Shown: positions 35,808 to 45,773 of the stretch, one piece after another
Layout: every line of letters starts with the position of its first letter
How positions within the stretch are numbered: the first letter of the stretch is position 1
DNA from: Rhodobacteraceae bacterium EL53
Lineage (GTDB): Bacteria > Pseudomonadota > Alphaproteobacteria > Rhodobacterales > Rhodobacteraceae
Assembly: GCA_900313015.1 (NCBI GenBank)
Contig: OMPR01000017.1
Coordinates: forward strand, 93,512-157,511
Direction of reading: 5' to 3'
Length of the DNA: 64,000 nt
Notes under the pieces: model-generated
The model's input: only the letters and a program-made list of their open reading frames with translations
Told to the model about the DNA's origin: nothing
Database searches by the model: none
Position numbers and translations under genes: made by a program

Positions 35808-37598
35808 TTATCGTCCAACTGCGTAGGCTTGCATTAAACGCGGAGTGGCGGCAGCCCGTAGCAGCCCGTCGGCGGATCTGCTGGCGGCGGTCAAACGGCC
35901 TACTGTCCAAGGCGCGGCGATCTCCAACTGATGCCCTTTTCTCTGCAGCGCTGCCAATGTGTCCTTGCCTAGCGCGGGTTCCACCATCAGGTGACCGGGG
36001 CGCGCATTTCGGGGATAGAATGATTCCTGAAAATGCCCGGTGTGAAACAGGGGCGCATCAATCGCCTTTTGCAGATTGGTTTGACCGTGCACCAGTCGCA
36101 AAAGGTATATGAGCTGCCACTGATCCTGTTGATCCCCACCCGGCGTACCAAAGGCGATGTCAGTCCCATCCGGGCTGCGCGCAAAAGAGGGGGACAGGGT
36201 GGTGCGGGGGCGTCTGCCCGGCGCGAGCGATGTTGGCAATCCCGGATCCAGCCAGAACATTTGCGCGCGAGAATTGAGCGGCATGCCCAGACCCGGCACC
36301 ACTGGTGAGGATTGCAGCCAGCCACCGGAAGGGGTGGCAGACACCATATTGCCCCAGCGGTCGATCACATCCAAATGCACCGTATCGCCCTTTTTCTGGG
36401 AAAGGTGCGCCATGGTCGGCTCTCCGGCCCCATGGGCCGAACCGCTTTCGTATGTGTGTGACGCGCGCGCAATGGCTGCTTCGGCCCAATGCTCATACCC
36501 GGGGAGGGTGCCGGGGCGGTGGTCGAATGAGGCGGTATCGCCAATCAACCCGCTCCGACTGTCAGCGTAGATAGATGAGAGCAACGTCTCTGTTGGTAAG
36601 GCAACATGCGCAGGATCGCCGTAAAAGGCCTCGCGATCTGCAAAGCACAGTTTCATCGCCTCGGTGACCAGATGCACAAATTCTGCCCCACAAAGGTCCA
36701 GCGTGCTGAAGTCAAAACCGGATAACAGGTTGAGGGATTGCAGCAAGGTTGGCCCTTGGGTCCACATGCCCGCCTTCCAAACCGTCCATCCCTGATATTG
36801 CGTGCTGAGCGGGGCTTCGTAACTGGCCCGCCAAGTGGCCATATCTTGCCCCGTTAAGACACCTTTGCGCCGTTGACCGGCTGCATCCATTACGCAAGCG
36901 CTTTGCAGGTATGCGTCGATCTGTTCGGCGATAAACCCTTGGTAAAACACGTGGCGTGCGGCTTGGATCTGTTCGCCGCGATCAGGCACACACTCAACCT
37001 CTTGCAACAATCGGGTCCATGTGTCGGCCAGTTGAGGATTGCAAAACAGGGCACCAGCTTTTGGCGCGGCACCACCCGGCAGCCAAGTGTCAAACGATGT
37101 TGGCCATTCCGTTTCAAAGAATTCAGACAACTCGGCAATGGTTTCAGCCACTCTTGGCAGAACGGGGTGCCCCTTGGCTGCATAATGAATGGCGGGTTCA
37201 AGGATTTCGCGTAAGGGCAGGCTGCCGTGATCACGCAACATCAACATCCAGGCGTCAAACGCACCGGGGATGACCGTTGCCAACAAACCGGACCCCGGAA
37301 TGCGATCCAAACCTTGATCCCTGTAGTGTTCGATCGTTGCATTGGCCGGGGCTGTGCCTTGGCCACACACGACAGTCGGGGCTGCGTCGCCTGCGGGCTT
37401 CATCAAGAGGGGCATATCGCCAAGCGGGCCATTCAGATGGGGCTCGACCACATGTAGGGTAAATCCCATGGCAGCGGCGGCATCAAACGCATTCCCACCC
37501 CGTTCCAGTATCCGCATGCCAACCGCCGACGCGATCCAATGGGTGGATGTGGCGACACCGTATGTCCCAACAATTTCGGGGCGGGTTGTAAAGGTCAT
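35808..37598 (-). CDS. Gamma-glutamyltransferase family protein
   Basis: A 596-residue Ntn-hydrolase-type enzyme. ATG 37598 is chosen because GGAG lies 6 bases upstream; the frame extends 33 bases further. The opening matches the family: GVATSTHWIASAVGMRILERGGNAFDAAAAMGF. The self-cleavage and nucleophile site is the Thr in GDTVHLDVIDRWGNMVSATPS (family pattern T-x-H...D..GN..S.T), and MPLNSRAQMF and GRRPRTTLSPS follow. It has no signal peptide, unlike periplasmic GGTs, so it may be a cytoplasmic relative acting on gamma-glutamyl compounds or amides. The pair P-L-G-D replaces the usual G-G-G in the large-subunit loop. It lies 58 bases downstream of tamB and may share its transcript. Confidence 0.85.
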   Translation of the reverse strand: MTFTTRPEIVGTYGVATSTHWIASAVGMRILERGGNAFDAAAAMGFTLHVVEPHLNGPLGDMPLLMKPAGDAAPTVVCGQGTAPANATIEHYRDQGLDRIPGSGLLATVIPGAFDAWMLMLRDHGSLPLREILEPAIHYAAKGHPVLPRVAETIAELSEFFETEWPTSFDTWLPGGAAPKAGALFCNPQLADTWTRLLQEVECVPDRGEQIQAARHVFYQGFIAEQIDAYLQSACVMDAAGQRRKGVLTGQDMATWRASYEAPLSTQYQGWTVWKAGMWTQGPTLLQSLNLLSGFDFSTLDLCGAEFVHLVTEAMKLCFADREAFYGDPAHVALPTETLLSSIYADSRSGLIGDTASFDHRPGTLPGYEHWAEAAIARASHTYESGSAHGAGEPTMAHLSQKKGDTVHLDVIDRWGNMVSATPSGGWLQSSPVVPGLGMPLNSRAQMFWLDPGLPTSLAPGRRPRTTLSPSFARSPDGTDIAFGTPGGDQQDQWQLIYLLRLVHGQTNLQKAIDAPLFHTGHFQESFYPRNARPGHLMVEPALGKDTLAALQRKGHQLEIAAPWTVGRLTAASRSADGLLRAAATPRLMQAYAVGR

Positions 37599-37656
37599 CG
37601 GCATCTCCAGACAGGTGAGCTGATCGTGCACGCCTGTCTGGGCAGGTCAAGATTGC

Positions 37657-40600
37657 TTAATAGTCCCGTTCAAAGAACAACCCGATCGAGGTGTCCCCTT
37701 CGTTGTCTACGGTACCTTTCGCAGTCCAGCTGTCCGTCAGATCAAGATTGAGGTTCACCTCGGTGTCACCTTGGGTGTTGACGGTGAAATCAGTATAGAC
37801 CCCATCGGCGAGGTATTTACCCGCACCGAATTGGGGGGTCCCGTCGCTGTCGGCGCTGATGTCGACGGAATCGACGCCTGTCGAGTCCCGTATGCCTTTG
37901 GTGCTATCGCCCCCTGCACCGCTGAGCTGGGCCAACGAGGCGGCCATCTGGGCCACAACGATTGGAGACAATTGCGAGAACCGGTTCCCAAACAGCAACA
38001 TAGCCAAGGCTTCTTCGGTAGGGCGTTCGGGATCCGAGTAAATCTTGATTTCAGGTGCATTCAGGGGCCCGGAAATTTCCATGGTCGAGAGGCCTTCTTC
38101 GGTGCTGGTCGAAGAGGCGAATTCGACATAGGGCGTCAAATTTCCCTGAAGCGTGACGATCCCTTTGGTCAGTTTCAAACGGCGTCCCAGAATATCTAGG
38201 TTCCCGCGCACCAACTCGATTTGCCCAGAGGGGGAAATCGCGCTGGTTGTCCCACCGATATGCAGATTGCCTCCGAGTTCGGCGTTCAAACCCCGACCAC
38301 GTACGAAAACTTTGTTGGGCGCCTGTAGGCTGATATCGAGCGCAATTTTAGAATCTGCCTTGGCCGTCTCAGTTTTGATCAGGTTCGCGCGTTTACGTGT
38401 TGTTCGCACTGCCCCTGGTTCGCGGATGTGGCTGATTTCAGGGATCGGAGCCGACCCAACCGAACCGCCCGCCGCTGCAAGGTTGATGTTGGTTTCGCCA
38501 AAAATCACCTGTCCAGCGATAGAACTGTTACCGGCCAACGGGCCAGACATGACGATTTGCCCATTTGCTGAGCTGTCAAACAAGACATTGTCGGTCAGGA
38601 TCAAATTGTTCAGACCGACTGCAATGCGACCTTGAAATGGGGGGGACAGCTCGACAGGTCCGCTGACTTGGAATGTGCCCCCGGCACGCAATCCTGCGGT
38701 GATCGCAAGATTTGCAGAGCTATCGTTGATTGAAACGGTCCCACCGATGTCGGTCAGGGTTTGCCGGGCACTTGGAATGGCCATCGTTGTGCCGGATGTT
38801 GTGATCGTGCCGCTCAAGGCGTCCAGTCCGGGTTTGCCTCTTAGCGCCAGATCAAACTGTGCTGCACCGTCGACTTTATTTGGCGAAACAAAGAGGTTGG
38901 CAATGCCAAGGCTCAGACTGCCCTTGGCGGTAATATCCGCTTCGCCTGCAGCTTCGTCAAACGTGCCTGCCACTGTCGTTTGAACCCCAGAGGGGCCTTT
39001 GGCATCCGCATCTATTGTCCAAACGCCTTGATCGCGTTTCGCAGATCCTTTGGCGTTGAGCGCCCCTGCGAGTTCCGGCAGGATGCGTTCCAATTTGGCA
39101 AACTCAGCATCAAAATCCAGATCGGCGTTCCCGTCGGTTTCGACCGTTCCATTCAGCTTTGCGTACGAACTTTGTGGCCCGGTTAGCTTAACATCCCCAA
39201 GGAACCCGGTCGCCGTTCGAGACACATCCCCTGCAAGTTTAAGAGGACCCGAGAGGTTTGGAACGACCCTATTTAAATCATCCAAAGCGGCCTGAAAGCC
39301 CAGCTTGCCACCTTGATCCAGCAATGTACCCTTGGCGGTTGCGTTAATGGCTGCCGCAGCCAGATCAAAATTTCTGATGTCCAACCCTTCGGAAGAGTTG
39401 GACGCATCCAGCAAAAGGGTCGTTTTGCCAGTGATCAGATCGTCCAACTCGGCAATGCCGCTGCGCAAATCCTGTCCGCTGAGGTCCAGATCGATATCAA
39501 ATACCTTAGTGTCCGGTGTTGCGTTGCCGGTCACAGATGCCGTCACAGCGCCCGCCAAGTCCTGACCCGCCAGCCCCGAAAAGAGCGACAGATCGGGTGC
39601 CGAGGCTTTTAATGTCCCGTCCAAAGACAAGGCTCCGCCCAGACCTTTGACCTTGGCCCCACCTTCTGCAGACACGGCGGCGCTGTCTAACGCAAACCGC
39701 CGAACATTAAGCCCCTGATCGTCACGGACTGCATCAAGTGCGATTTTGGCTTGCCCGGCGATCAGCGGATCAATATCCGCCATTCCAGTGCCTAGGTTTT
39801 GCCCATCCACATCGAGCTTGAAATCAAAGCTCCCCGTGAGCGGCGCACCTTTGCCGGTGACAGTCGCCCCAACTTTCCCAGACAAATCCTGCCCAGCTAA
39901 TTTCGAAAACCGAGAGAGATCTGCAGCTGTGACTTGTGCGTTTCCGTCAACTTCCAATCCGCTTTCAAGACCGCTGATTTTGGCATCAGCAGTTGCGGAA
40001 TAGTCCGTTCCCTCCAGCTCAAATTCGCTGAGCTGGAGGTTGCCATCGCCAGTCAGGTCAAACAGCCCATCCAGCGAGACTCGGTGCCCGATGGCTTGGG
40101 CCAAGGCGGGATCGGTGAAGTTCAGGCCAACGAGGGCTGCAAACATATCACCCTTCAGTTCCAGTGTTTCGCCTTGATTCAACGTGCCGCTTGCATTGAT
40201 ACGGGCGGTGTCGAGCAGCATATCAGGTGTCTCAACGCCGCTGGCGGTGACGCTCAGATCAAACTGGTTGCCGTTGGCGCGATCCATCAGCGTCGAAAAT
40301 TGCGCGGCTTTCAACGTCGTGCGCGGCCCTGACAAGGGCAAGACAATGCGATCTCCGGATGGGGGTGTTATGCGTCCTTGCAGCGCGACCTTGTCCAGTT
40401 CACCAGCGGTAATTGCCATTTCACCTTTGACAGCCAAAGCATCAGAAGTGATCCGCAGCTCAGAAATCTCAAGATGCCCATCGGGGTCATTGCGGCCCTC
40501 TAGGCCCAACTGAGTGTCCGTGCCAAAAAACGTATCAAACTCTTCTTCGAGAAAGGGGGTAAGATCGCCCCCTAGATCCGCAGAAAAGGCAATACTTGTT

Positions 40601-41415
40601 TGGCCCTCGTCCCCATCCGGGGTCGGTACACCACGCAATCGAACCTGACCGCTGATCCGTTCAGCATCTCCGCTGGACAGACCAATGTCGGCGGTAAAGT
40701 CCCGCACAGGTCCTGCGCCTTTGGCGGTCAGCAACAACGGAGGTTGATCGGGGATTTTCAAGGCGGTCGAAATCAATCCGCCCGCATCTTCGATCACTTG
40801 TAGATCGAGCCCAATTTCCTGGGTCTCGTTGGCGAATTCTGCCGCCAGTTTGATAACGTCACCGGGGCGATCCAGCCGTGTTATGCCCAGATCCGTGTCC
40901 AGCGTCCCATCTGCAAAAACCAAGGAACCTGCAACCTTCAGTTCGGCAGGAAGGCCGATCAGAGGTTCCCCCAACCCCAACCTGTCCACCCGGATTTCGC
41001 CGAGCGTAATCGCCACTGGCAATTCAGGCAGCTGAAAGGGAGTTGTTTCTGGTGAGGGGAGGTCTGCCGGGGCTGTACTGGGCAAGGGCGCCCGCGCGAT
41101 CAGGATCTCTTCGGCTGTGAGCGCGTTTACTGAAAAGCTCCCGGTGAGCAGGGCCAACCGGTTCCAGTCGAGCGTGGCATTGTTTATGGTTAGCCAAACA
41201 CCGTCGTCGTCAGACACAGCGATTTGTTCAATGGTAGCTTTGGCGCTTAGCGCCCCAACCAATCCAGTAACCTTGATGCTGCGCCCATCCCCGGACAGAG
41301 TGTCCTCGAGAAAATCGACCAGCATTCCGCCGGATTCCTCTTCTTGGGCTGTCACCATCAGTGGGGTCGAAATGAGACATGTGGTAATCAGGAGAGAGTG
41401 TGTAATTCGTGCCAT
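37657..41415 (-). CDS. tamB: Translocation and assembly module protein TamB
   Basis: A 1252-residue inner-membrane-anchored periplasmic protein with a signal/anchor at the N-terminus (MARITHSLLITTCLISTPLMVTAQ). It is almost entirely repeated beta-strand segments rich in Asp, Gly, Leu and Ala, as in the AsmA/TamB group. The C-terminal ~300 residues carry the conserved DUF490 region, with IRGRGLNAELGG-like text (here VFVRGRGLNAELGGNLHI) and ending FFERDY. TamB works with the outer-membrane protein TamA in autotransporter insertion and probably phospholipid transport between membranes. Its start overlaps the tamA stop by one base, as is common in this group. Confidence 0.93.
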   Translation of the reverse strand: MARITHSLLITTCLISTPLMVTAQEEESGGMLVDFLEDTLSGDGRSIKVTGLVGALSAKATIEQIAVSDDDGVWLTINNATLDWNRLALLTGSFSVNALTAEEILIARAPLPSTAPADLPSPETTPFQLPELPVAITLGEIRVDRLGLGEPLIGLPAELKVAGSLVFADGTLDTDLGITRLDRPGDVIKLAAEFANETQEIGLDLQVIEDAGGLISTALKIPDQPPLLLTAKGAGPVRDFTADIGLSSGDAERISGQVRLRGVPTPDGDEGQTSIAFSADLGGDLTPFLEEEFDTFFGTDTQLGLEGRNDPDGHLEISELRITSDALAVKGEMAITAGELDKVALQGRITPPSGDRIVLPLSGPRTTLKAAQFSTLMDRANGNQFDLSVTASGVETPDMLLDTARINASGTLNQGETLELKGDMFAALVGLNFTDPALAQAIGHRVSLDGLFDLTGDGNLQLSEFELEGTDYSATADAKISGLESGLEVDGNAQVTAADLSRFSKLAGQDLSGKVGATVTGKGAPLTGSFDFKLDVDGQNLGTGMADIDPLIAGQAKIALDAVRDDQGLNVRRFALDSAAVSAEGGAKVKGLGGALSLDGTLKASAPDLSLFSGLAGQDLAGAVTASVTGNATPDTKVFDIDLDLSGQDLRSGIAELDDLITGKTTLLLDASNSSEGLDIRNFDLAAAAINATAKGTLLDQGGKLGFQAALDDLNRVVPNLSGPLKLAGDVSRTATGFLGDVKLTGPQSSYAKLNGTVETDGNADLDFDAEFAKLERILPELAGALNAKGSAKRDQGVWTIDADAKGPSGVQTTVAGTFDEAAGEADITAKGSLSLGIANLFVSPNKVDGAAQFDLALRGKPGLDALSGTITTSGTTMAIPSARQTLTDIGGTVSINDSSANLAITAGLRAGGTFQVSGPVELSPPFQGRIAVGLNNLILTDNVLFDSSANGQIVMSGPLAGNSSIAGQVIFGETNINLAAAGGSVGSAPIPEISHIREPGAVRTTRKRANLIKTETAKADSKIALDISLQAPNKVFVRGRGLNAELGGNLHIGGTTSAISPSGQIELVRGNLDILGRRLKLTKGIVTLQGNLTPYVEFASSTSTEEGLSTMEISGPLNAPEIKIYSDPERPTEEALAMLLFGNRFSQLSPIVVAQMAASLAQLSGAGGDSTKGIRDSTGVDSVDISADSDGTPQFGAGKYLADGVYTDFTVNTQGDTEVNLNLDLTDSWTAKGTVDNEGDTSIGLFFERDY

Positions 41416-43220
41416 CAGAACGCCTGCCCAATCCCAATATAGAACTGTAATCCTTCGCCAGTGCTACCGCTTACCGGATAGGCAAGGTCAAGCCGGAGGG
41501 CCCCCAAGCCACCCACATCGTATCGCACACCTAAGCCAGCACCCGAATGGCTGTTTGATCCAGACGCAACGAATGAATCCGTCCCGACGGTTCCCACGTC
41601 ATAAAACCCGACCAGCGTGATTTTCTCGGTCACCTTGCCGCGTACTTCGGCGGTGAGCCCCAAGAACGACCGCCCGCCTGAAACCTTGGACCCAACGGGG
41701 ATGCCCAGACTTTCATAGGGTTGTCCGCGAACGGTGCCTGCGCCGCCTGAGAAAAAGAGAAGGTCAGGTGACACTTCGTTGAGCGCTGGCCCAATCACGG
41801 ACCCAAGCTGTAATCGGCCTGCTAGGACAAGTCGCCCTTCGGTGCCGATGTCCCAATAACCACGACCATCCAAAATCAATTGCCCACCGGATTTGGTTTT
41901 TGAAAGTCCGACAAACGGAGTCAAACGGGCATCCACATAGAAGCCACGGGTTGCACTGACTTTGTTGTCACGTTCATCCAAACGGACTCGGAACGGTAAG
42001 GTTAGATACCGAAATGTCCGATTTGAGCCAAAAGCATCATCGGAATTGGCGTAACTGAATGCAAAAGAGGCCTCGGCATAGAGCTTGGGAGAGAAGGTGC
42101 GTCTTGCGCCGATCCCGACCAAACCGCGCGTAACGTTATAGTGCGTGCGATTGCGGCGTTCGATCTCGGCCAAGTAAAATGTGTTGTCATCGGGGCCCAG
42201 CGTATCAGGGCGATCCAGACGCATCCCGATGCGGCCATCAATGTCTTCGACGCCCCCAATGTTACGAATGCGCGCCTCGAAGCGGAACCGTTCTGCGCCG
42301 CCAAACAGGTTGCGGTGGATCCAGTTTGCACTGAGGTCCATGCCATTGCGCGAAGAAAGCTCGGCACCAAAAGTCAGGCGACGCTTGGGCAAATCCTCGA
42401 ATGTGGCGTCAAAATCAAGCGATCCATCAGGGTTGGGTGTGTCATGTTCAGTCAAAGAAACAGAGTTAAACGCATTGGTACGACGCAAGCGTGTCCCAAC
42501 CTTTTGAACCTGCGCAGGTGAATACACTTCACCCGTTGGAAAACCCGCAATCTTGTCGATCGAAGTTGGGGTGACGTCACTTTCACCTTGAATGTGCATT
42601 TTTCCAAAGGTGAGTTTCGGGCCGGGTGCAACGGCTATTGCTGCATTCAGGCGCGCATTTGCGTGCTGCGCTCTGATATTTTGTGACCCGATATCTGCCT
42701 TTGGGTGCCCGGCATCGTGCCACGCATCAACAGCTGCGCTCGCGGCATCCCGGATCGCCCCGGTTTTGGCCGTTTGGCCAACCGCATAGGTATCCGGAAT
42801 GACCGTTTCCGGGGTTACAGGAGATATGTCTGCCTGACCAAAGCGAAAAATGGGTCCGGTTTTGACCGTGATGTCGATAGCGTTGACCGACGAAGGCGTA
42901 TTTAGGGGGTCAATATTGGCGGCTTCTTTTCCATCAAGCCGAATGTTGACTACAGGGCTGAAATACCCTTCGTCGTATAAGATTTGTACAAGGGTGCGGT
43001 AATCCGAAAGCGCTGCAGAAAGCAATTCCAAAGGAGTTTCCAAGCTTCGCGATTTTGCTGCAAACGCCGACGACCCGTTCTCAAGCCGTTGGCGCAATTC
43101 ATCCGGTGCCCCTGGGGCTTTTAGACTGGTCTCTAACGCCATGGCGTAGCCCGGCGCCAAGATCAGGCACGCTGCGACAATACTGTTGCGCGTTGCTTTC
43201 CAACGGCTGCTCGATGCCAT
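41415..43220 (-). CDS. tamA: Translocation and assembly module protein TamA (Omp85 family)
   Basis: A 601-residue outer-membrane protein. A signal peptide (NSIVAACLILAPGYAMALE) is followed by POTRA-type modules in the first ~270 residues. The 16-strand Omp85 barrel follows, with the conserved lid-loop motif in FFSGGAGTVRGQPYESLG (the VRGY/F-type element) and a C-terminal aromatic residue (FYIGIGQAF), the BAM recognition feature. It pairs with TamB, encoded immediately downstream with a one-base overlap. It is separated from the puuD gene upstream by 188 bases in which no gene is seen. Confidence 0.94.
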   Translation of the reverse strand: MASSSRWKATRNSIVAACLILAPGYAMALETSLKAPGAPDELRQRLENGSSAFAAKSRSLETPLELLSAALSDYRTLVQILYDEGYFSPVVNIRLDGKEAANIDPLNTPSSVNAIDITVKTGPIFRFGQADISPVTPETVIPDTYAVGQTAKTGAIRDAASAAVDAWHDAGHPKADIGSQNIRAQHANARLNAAIAVAPGPKLTFGKMHIQGESDVTPTSIDKIAGFPTGEVYSPAQVQKVGTRLRRTNAFNSVSLTEHDTPNPDGSLDFDATFEDLPKRRLTFGAELSSRNGMDLSANWIHRNLFGGAERFRFEARIRNIGGVEDIDGRIGMRLDRPDTLGPDDNTFYLAEIERRNRTHYNVTRGLVGIGARRTFSPKLYAEASFAFSYANSDDAFGSNRTFRYLTLPFRVRLDERDNKVSATRGFYVDARLTPFVGLSKTKSGGQLILDGRGYWDIGTEGRLVLAGRLQLGSVIGPALNEVSPDLLFFSGGAGTVRGQPYESLGIPVGSKVSGGRSFLGLTAEVRGKVTEKITLVGFYDVGTVGTDSFVASGSNSHSGAGLGVRYDVGGLGALRLDLAYPVSGSTGEGLQFYIGIGQAF

Positions 43221-43408
43221 CGCTTGGACTCCAGACTGTTACACTCGTACGGACGAATTTCTCGCTGAAGAACCCGCCATTCGAACGGATGCTAACACAC
43301 TACATGCTGAGTTTGAAAAGGGTAATTGGCGTCGCAACCCCAACTTATTGTGGTTTGTGATGCTTGTTGGACACCATGGAAGTTGTTCGAACTGGAATGT
43401 TCTATTCG

Positions 43409-44638
43409 TCAGTGCTGAGCGGCGCGATACCAACGCACAATGGCTTGTCGATCTTCCGGTTCCATTAACGTAACATTGGCGGGTGGCATGGCATGGGTTA
43501 AGCCAGCCTGAACATAGATCGCACCAGCATTGCGCGCGATATCTGCTTCGGTTTCAAGCAGCACCCCTTTGGGGGCCCAGAGCACCCCTTCCCAGACCGG
43601 CTCGCGGGCGTGACACATGGAACAACGCCCCATAACGATGTCATGTGCATCTTCGAAACCATCAGCCGCAGCAAACTTTTGTTCATATGCTGTCAGGGGC
43701 TGTGCTCCGGCTTCTTCAAGCGGGGCAAACATTGGCGCAGTGGACAGCCACATGATCAGAATAAACAACGTCGCAGTAATGGCCCATGTCCAGTTTGGCT
43801 GACCTTTGCGGGCATGCATGGTGTTAAAGTAGTGGCGAATGCTAACCCCCATCAAGAAAACCAGCGCCGCAATGATCCAATTGTATTCGGTGGCAAAGGC
43901 CAATGGGTAGTGGTTCGACAGCATCAAGAAGATCACTGGCAGTGTAAGGTAGTTGTTGTGCGTCGAACGAAGCTTGGCAATCTTGCCATACTTCGGATCA
44001 GGCGTTCGACCCGCTTGCAGATCAGCCACGACCAAACGCTGGTTTGGCATGATGATAAAGAACACATTGGCGGTCATGATCGTTGCGGTAAACGCGCCCA
44101 GATGCAGCATCATCGCGCGGCCCGTGAAGATCTGGTTGTATCCCCAACCCATGACGACCAGCAATACGAACAGTAATCCCATCAATAGGGTCGGCCGCGA
44201 TGCCAATTCAGATTTGCACAGCGCGTTATACACCAGCCAGCCAATGGTCAGGGAGGCTGCTGAAATAAGGATCCCTTGCCAGACCGCCAGATCCGCCTTC
44301 TGAGCGTCGATCAGATATAATTCAGCCCCGGCCCAATACACGACCATCAACAAAGCGGCACCGCTGAGCCAGGTCGTATAGCTTTCCCATTTGAACCACG
44401 TCAGGTGGTCCGGCATCTCAGCCGGAGCGACGAGATACTTGCGAATGTGATAGAAGCCACCACCGTGAACCTGCCATTCTTCGCCATGGGCCCCGGCGGG
44501 GAGGTCCGGAGCCTGACGCAATCCAAGGTCCAGCGCGATGAAATAGAACGAGGAACCGATCCATGCCATTGCCGTGATAACGTGAAGCCAACGTACAGCA
44601 AATCCGATCCATTCCCAGATCACGGCCATATCATACAT
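43409..44638 (-). CDS. puuD: Urate hydroxylase PuuD, membrane type with cytochrome c domain
   Basis: A 409-residue inner-membrane enzyme that oxidises urate to 5-hydroxyisourate and passes electrons to a cytochrome. ATG 44638 has GGAG 8 bases upstream. About eight membrane helices are visible (WIGFAVRWLHVITAMAWIGSSFY first). The C-terminal ~80 residues form a small cytochrome c domain with the haem motif CSMCH (C-x-x-C-H) and MPPANVT, which could give the axial Met. The next enzymes of the pathway (uraH, puuE-uraD, allA) lie to the right, and a LysR gene starts 94 bases away in the opposite direction, a typical place for a substrate-responsive regulator. Confidence 0.92.
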   Translation of the reverse strand: MYDMAVIWEWIGFAVRWLHVITAMAWIGSSFYFIALDLGLRQAPDLPAGAHGEEWQVHGGGFYHIRKYLVAPAEMPDHLTWFKWESYTTWLSGAALLMVVYWAGAELYLIDAQKADLAVWQGILISAASLTIGWLVYNALCKSELASRPTLLMGLLFVLLVVMGWGYNQIFTGRAMMLHLGAFTATIMTANVFFIIMPNQRLVVADLQAGRTPDPKYGKIAKLRSTHNNYLTLPVIFLMLSNHYPLAFATEYNWIIAALVFLMGVSIRHYFNTMHARKGQPNWTWAITATLFILIMWLSTAPMFAPLEEAGAQPLTAYEQKFAAADGFEDAHDIVMGRCSMCHAREPVWEGVLWAPKGVLLETEADIARNAGAIYVQAGLTHAMPPANVTLMEPEDRQAIVRWYRAAQH

Positions 44639-44732
44639 GAGGGGTACTCCGGTCTTTTGTCCCAGACTAGGCAAAGAGTGGTTTATTCGGTATTCCCAGA
44701 TATTATCAAGCTGTATCAAAAAAACTGAGAAA

Positions 44733-45656
44733 ATGTCTTACCTCGACAATATCCGAACCTTTGTCCGCGTTTATGAACTGGGCAGCATGTCTGCCGCGGG
44801 GCGTGACCTGCGGGTTTCCCCGGCCGTCACCTCTGCGCGCATCTCTCAGCTCGAGGATCATCTGAACGTCCGCCTGTTTCAACGCACCACGCGAAACCTG
44901 TCACCGACGGAGCAGGGGAAAGCGTTTTATTCAGGGGCGGTGACAGTTCTGGATTCTGTTGATCAGGCCGAAGCAAATGTGATGAATCTGACGGACACAC
45001 CGCGCGGATCACTCTTTGTTGCCGCCCCCTTGGGAATGGGCCGTCGCCTTTTGGCGCCAAATGTACCAGATTTTCTGGCCGAATATTCAGAAGTCGGCAT
45101 TCGGTTGCGATTGAGCGATCGCACCGTGGACCTTACGACCGAAGGACTGGATCTGGCATTTTTCTTAGGACAACCAGAGGACAGCAACCTTCGGATCAGG
45201 AAAATAACTGATTGTCGCCGCGTGCTCTGCGCTGCCCCGGATTATGTCCGACGGCGTGGGACGCCCGCAACTGGGGATGAACTGGTGGCGGGCGGGCACG
45301 AATGTTTGAATTTGCGTTTTCCGGGCGCGACTGAGTTTCAATGGATGTTGCAGACCCAGAATGGCCCCAAACGATTTGCAGTTTCAGGCCGGTATGAATG
45401 TGATGATGGGGACATTCTGACCGACTGGGCCTTGTCCGGGGAGGGGATCGCAATGAAGCCTGTGTTCGAGGTTGCGGATCATCTCCTAGCTGGGCGCCTC
45501 GTCCCTGTTGCGCAGGAAACACCACCCGTGCCAATACAGATGGCTGTTTTGTACACACATCGCCGCCATCAGGACCCCAAGTCCCGTTTGTTTATGGACT
45601 TTATGACGGACCGGATTGGCCGTGCGGTGAAAGAGGCCGAGGCAAGCTTGCCCTAA
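44733..45656 (+). CDS. LysR family transcriptional regulator, likely of purine catabolism
   Basis: A 307-residue LysR-type regulator. Start ATG 44733 places the winged helix-turn-helix at the N-terminus (MSYLDNIRTFVRVYELGSMS, then SPAVTSARISQLED and LFQRTTRNLSPTEQG). The frame is open 96 bases further upstream, but that would extend the protein past the normal family start. The effector domain follows (LFVAAPLGMGRRLLAPNVPDF). It is divergent from puuD across 94 bases, and the next gene downstream is uraH (convergent). Control of puuD and neighbouring urate genes is therefore likely, but this is context only. Confidence 0.9.
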   Translation: MSYLDNIRTFVRVYELGSMSAAGRDLRVSPAVTSARISQLEDHLNVRLFQRTTRNLSPTEQGKAFYSGAVTVLDSVDQAEANVMNLTDTPRGSLFVAAPLGMGRRLLAPNVPDFLAEYSEVGIRLRLSDRTVDLTTEGLDLAFFLGQPEDSNLRIRKITDCRRVLCAAPDYVRRRGTPATGDELVAGGHECLNLRFPGATEFQWMLQTQNGPKRFAVSGRYECDDGDILTDWALSGEGIAMKPVFEVADHLLAGRLVPVAQETPPVPIQMAVLYTHRRHQDPKSRLFMDFMTDRIGRAVKEAEASLP

Positions 45657-45712
45657 TCGAGGAACTCCCGCCCCTGCTTGTCTCTTGCAGAGGCAGCGCA
45701 GCGTTGGGCCGG

Positions 45713-45734
45713 GCGCCGGACTGCGGTCCGGCGC
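45713..45734. terminator. Hairpin between convergent LysR and uraH genes
   Basis: A perfect 9-bp GC-rich stem, gcgccggac / gtccggcgc, with the four-base loop tgcg. It lies in the 117-base gap where two convergent genes meet, so it could end transcription from both sides. Neither side is followed at once by a T-run, so intrinsic termination would be weak. Confidence 0.45.
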
Positions 45735-45773
45735 GGGTATGTGTGGCCACTGAAGATTTTTCGCTAGATAGGC

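Noticed and set aside
35625-35837. Possible 70-residue small protein (MAVFGLFVLIKGARLG...)
   Set aside because: GAGG sits 7 bases upstream, which is suggestive, but the frame runs antisense into the end of the ggt-like gene and matches no family that I know; conservation would be needed.
45713-45734. Small RNA gene
   Set aside because: A single hairpin in a convergent gap, with no promoter-like sequence; transcription termination is the simpler reading.
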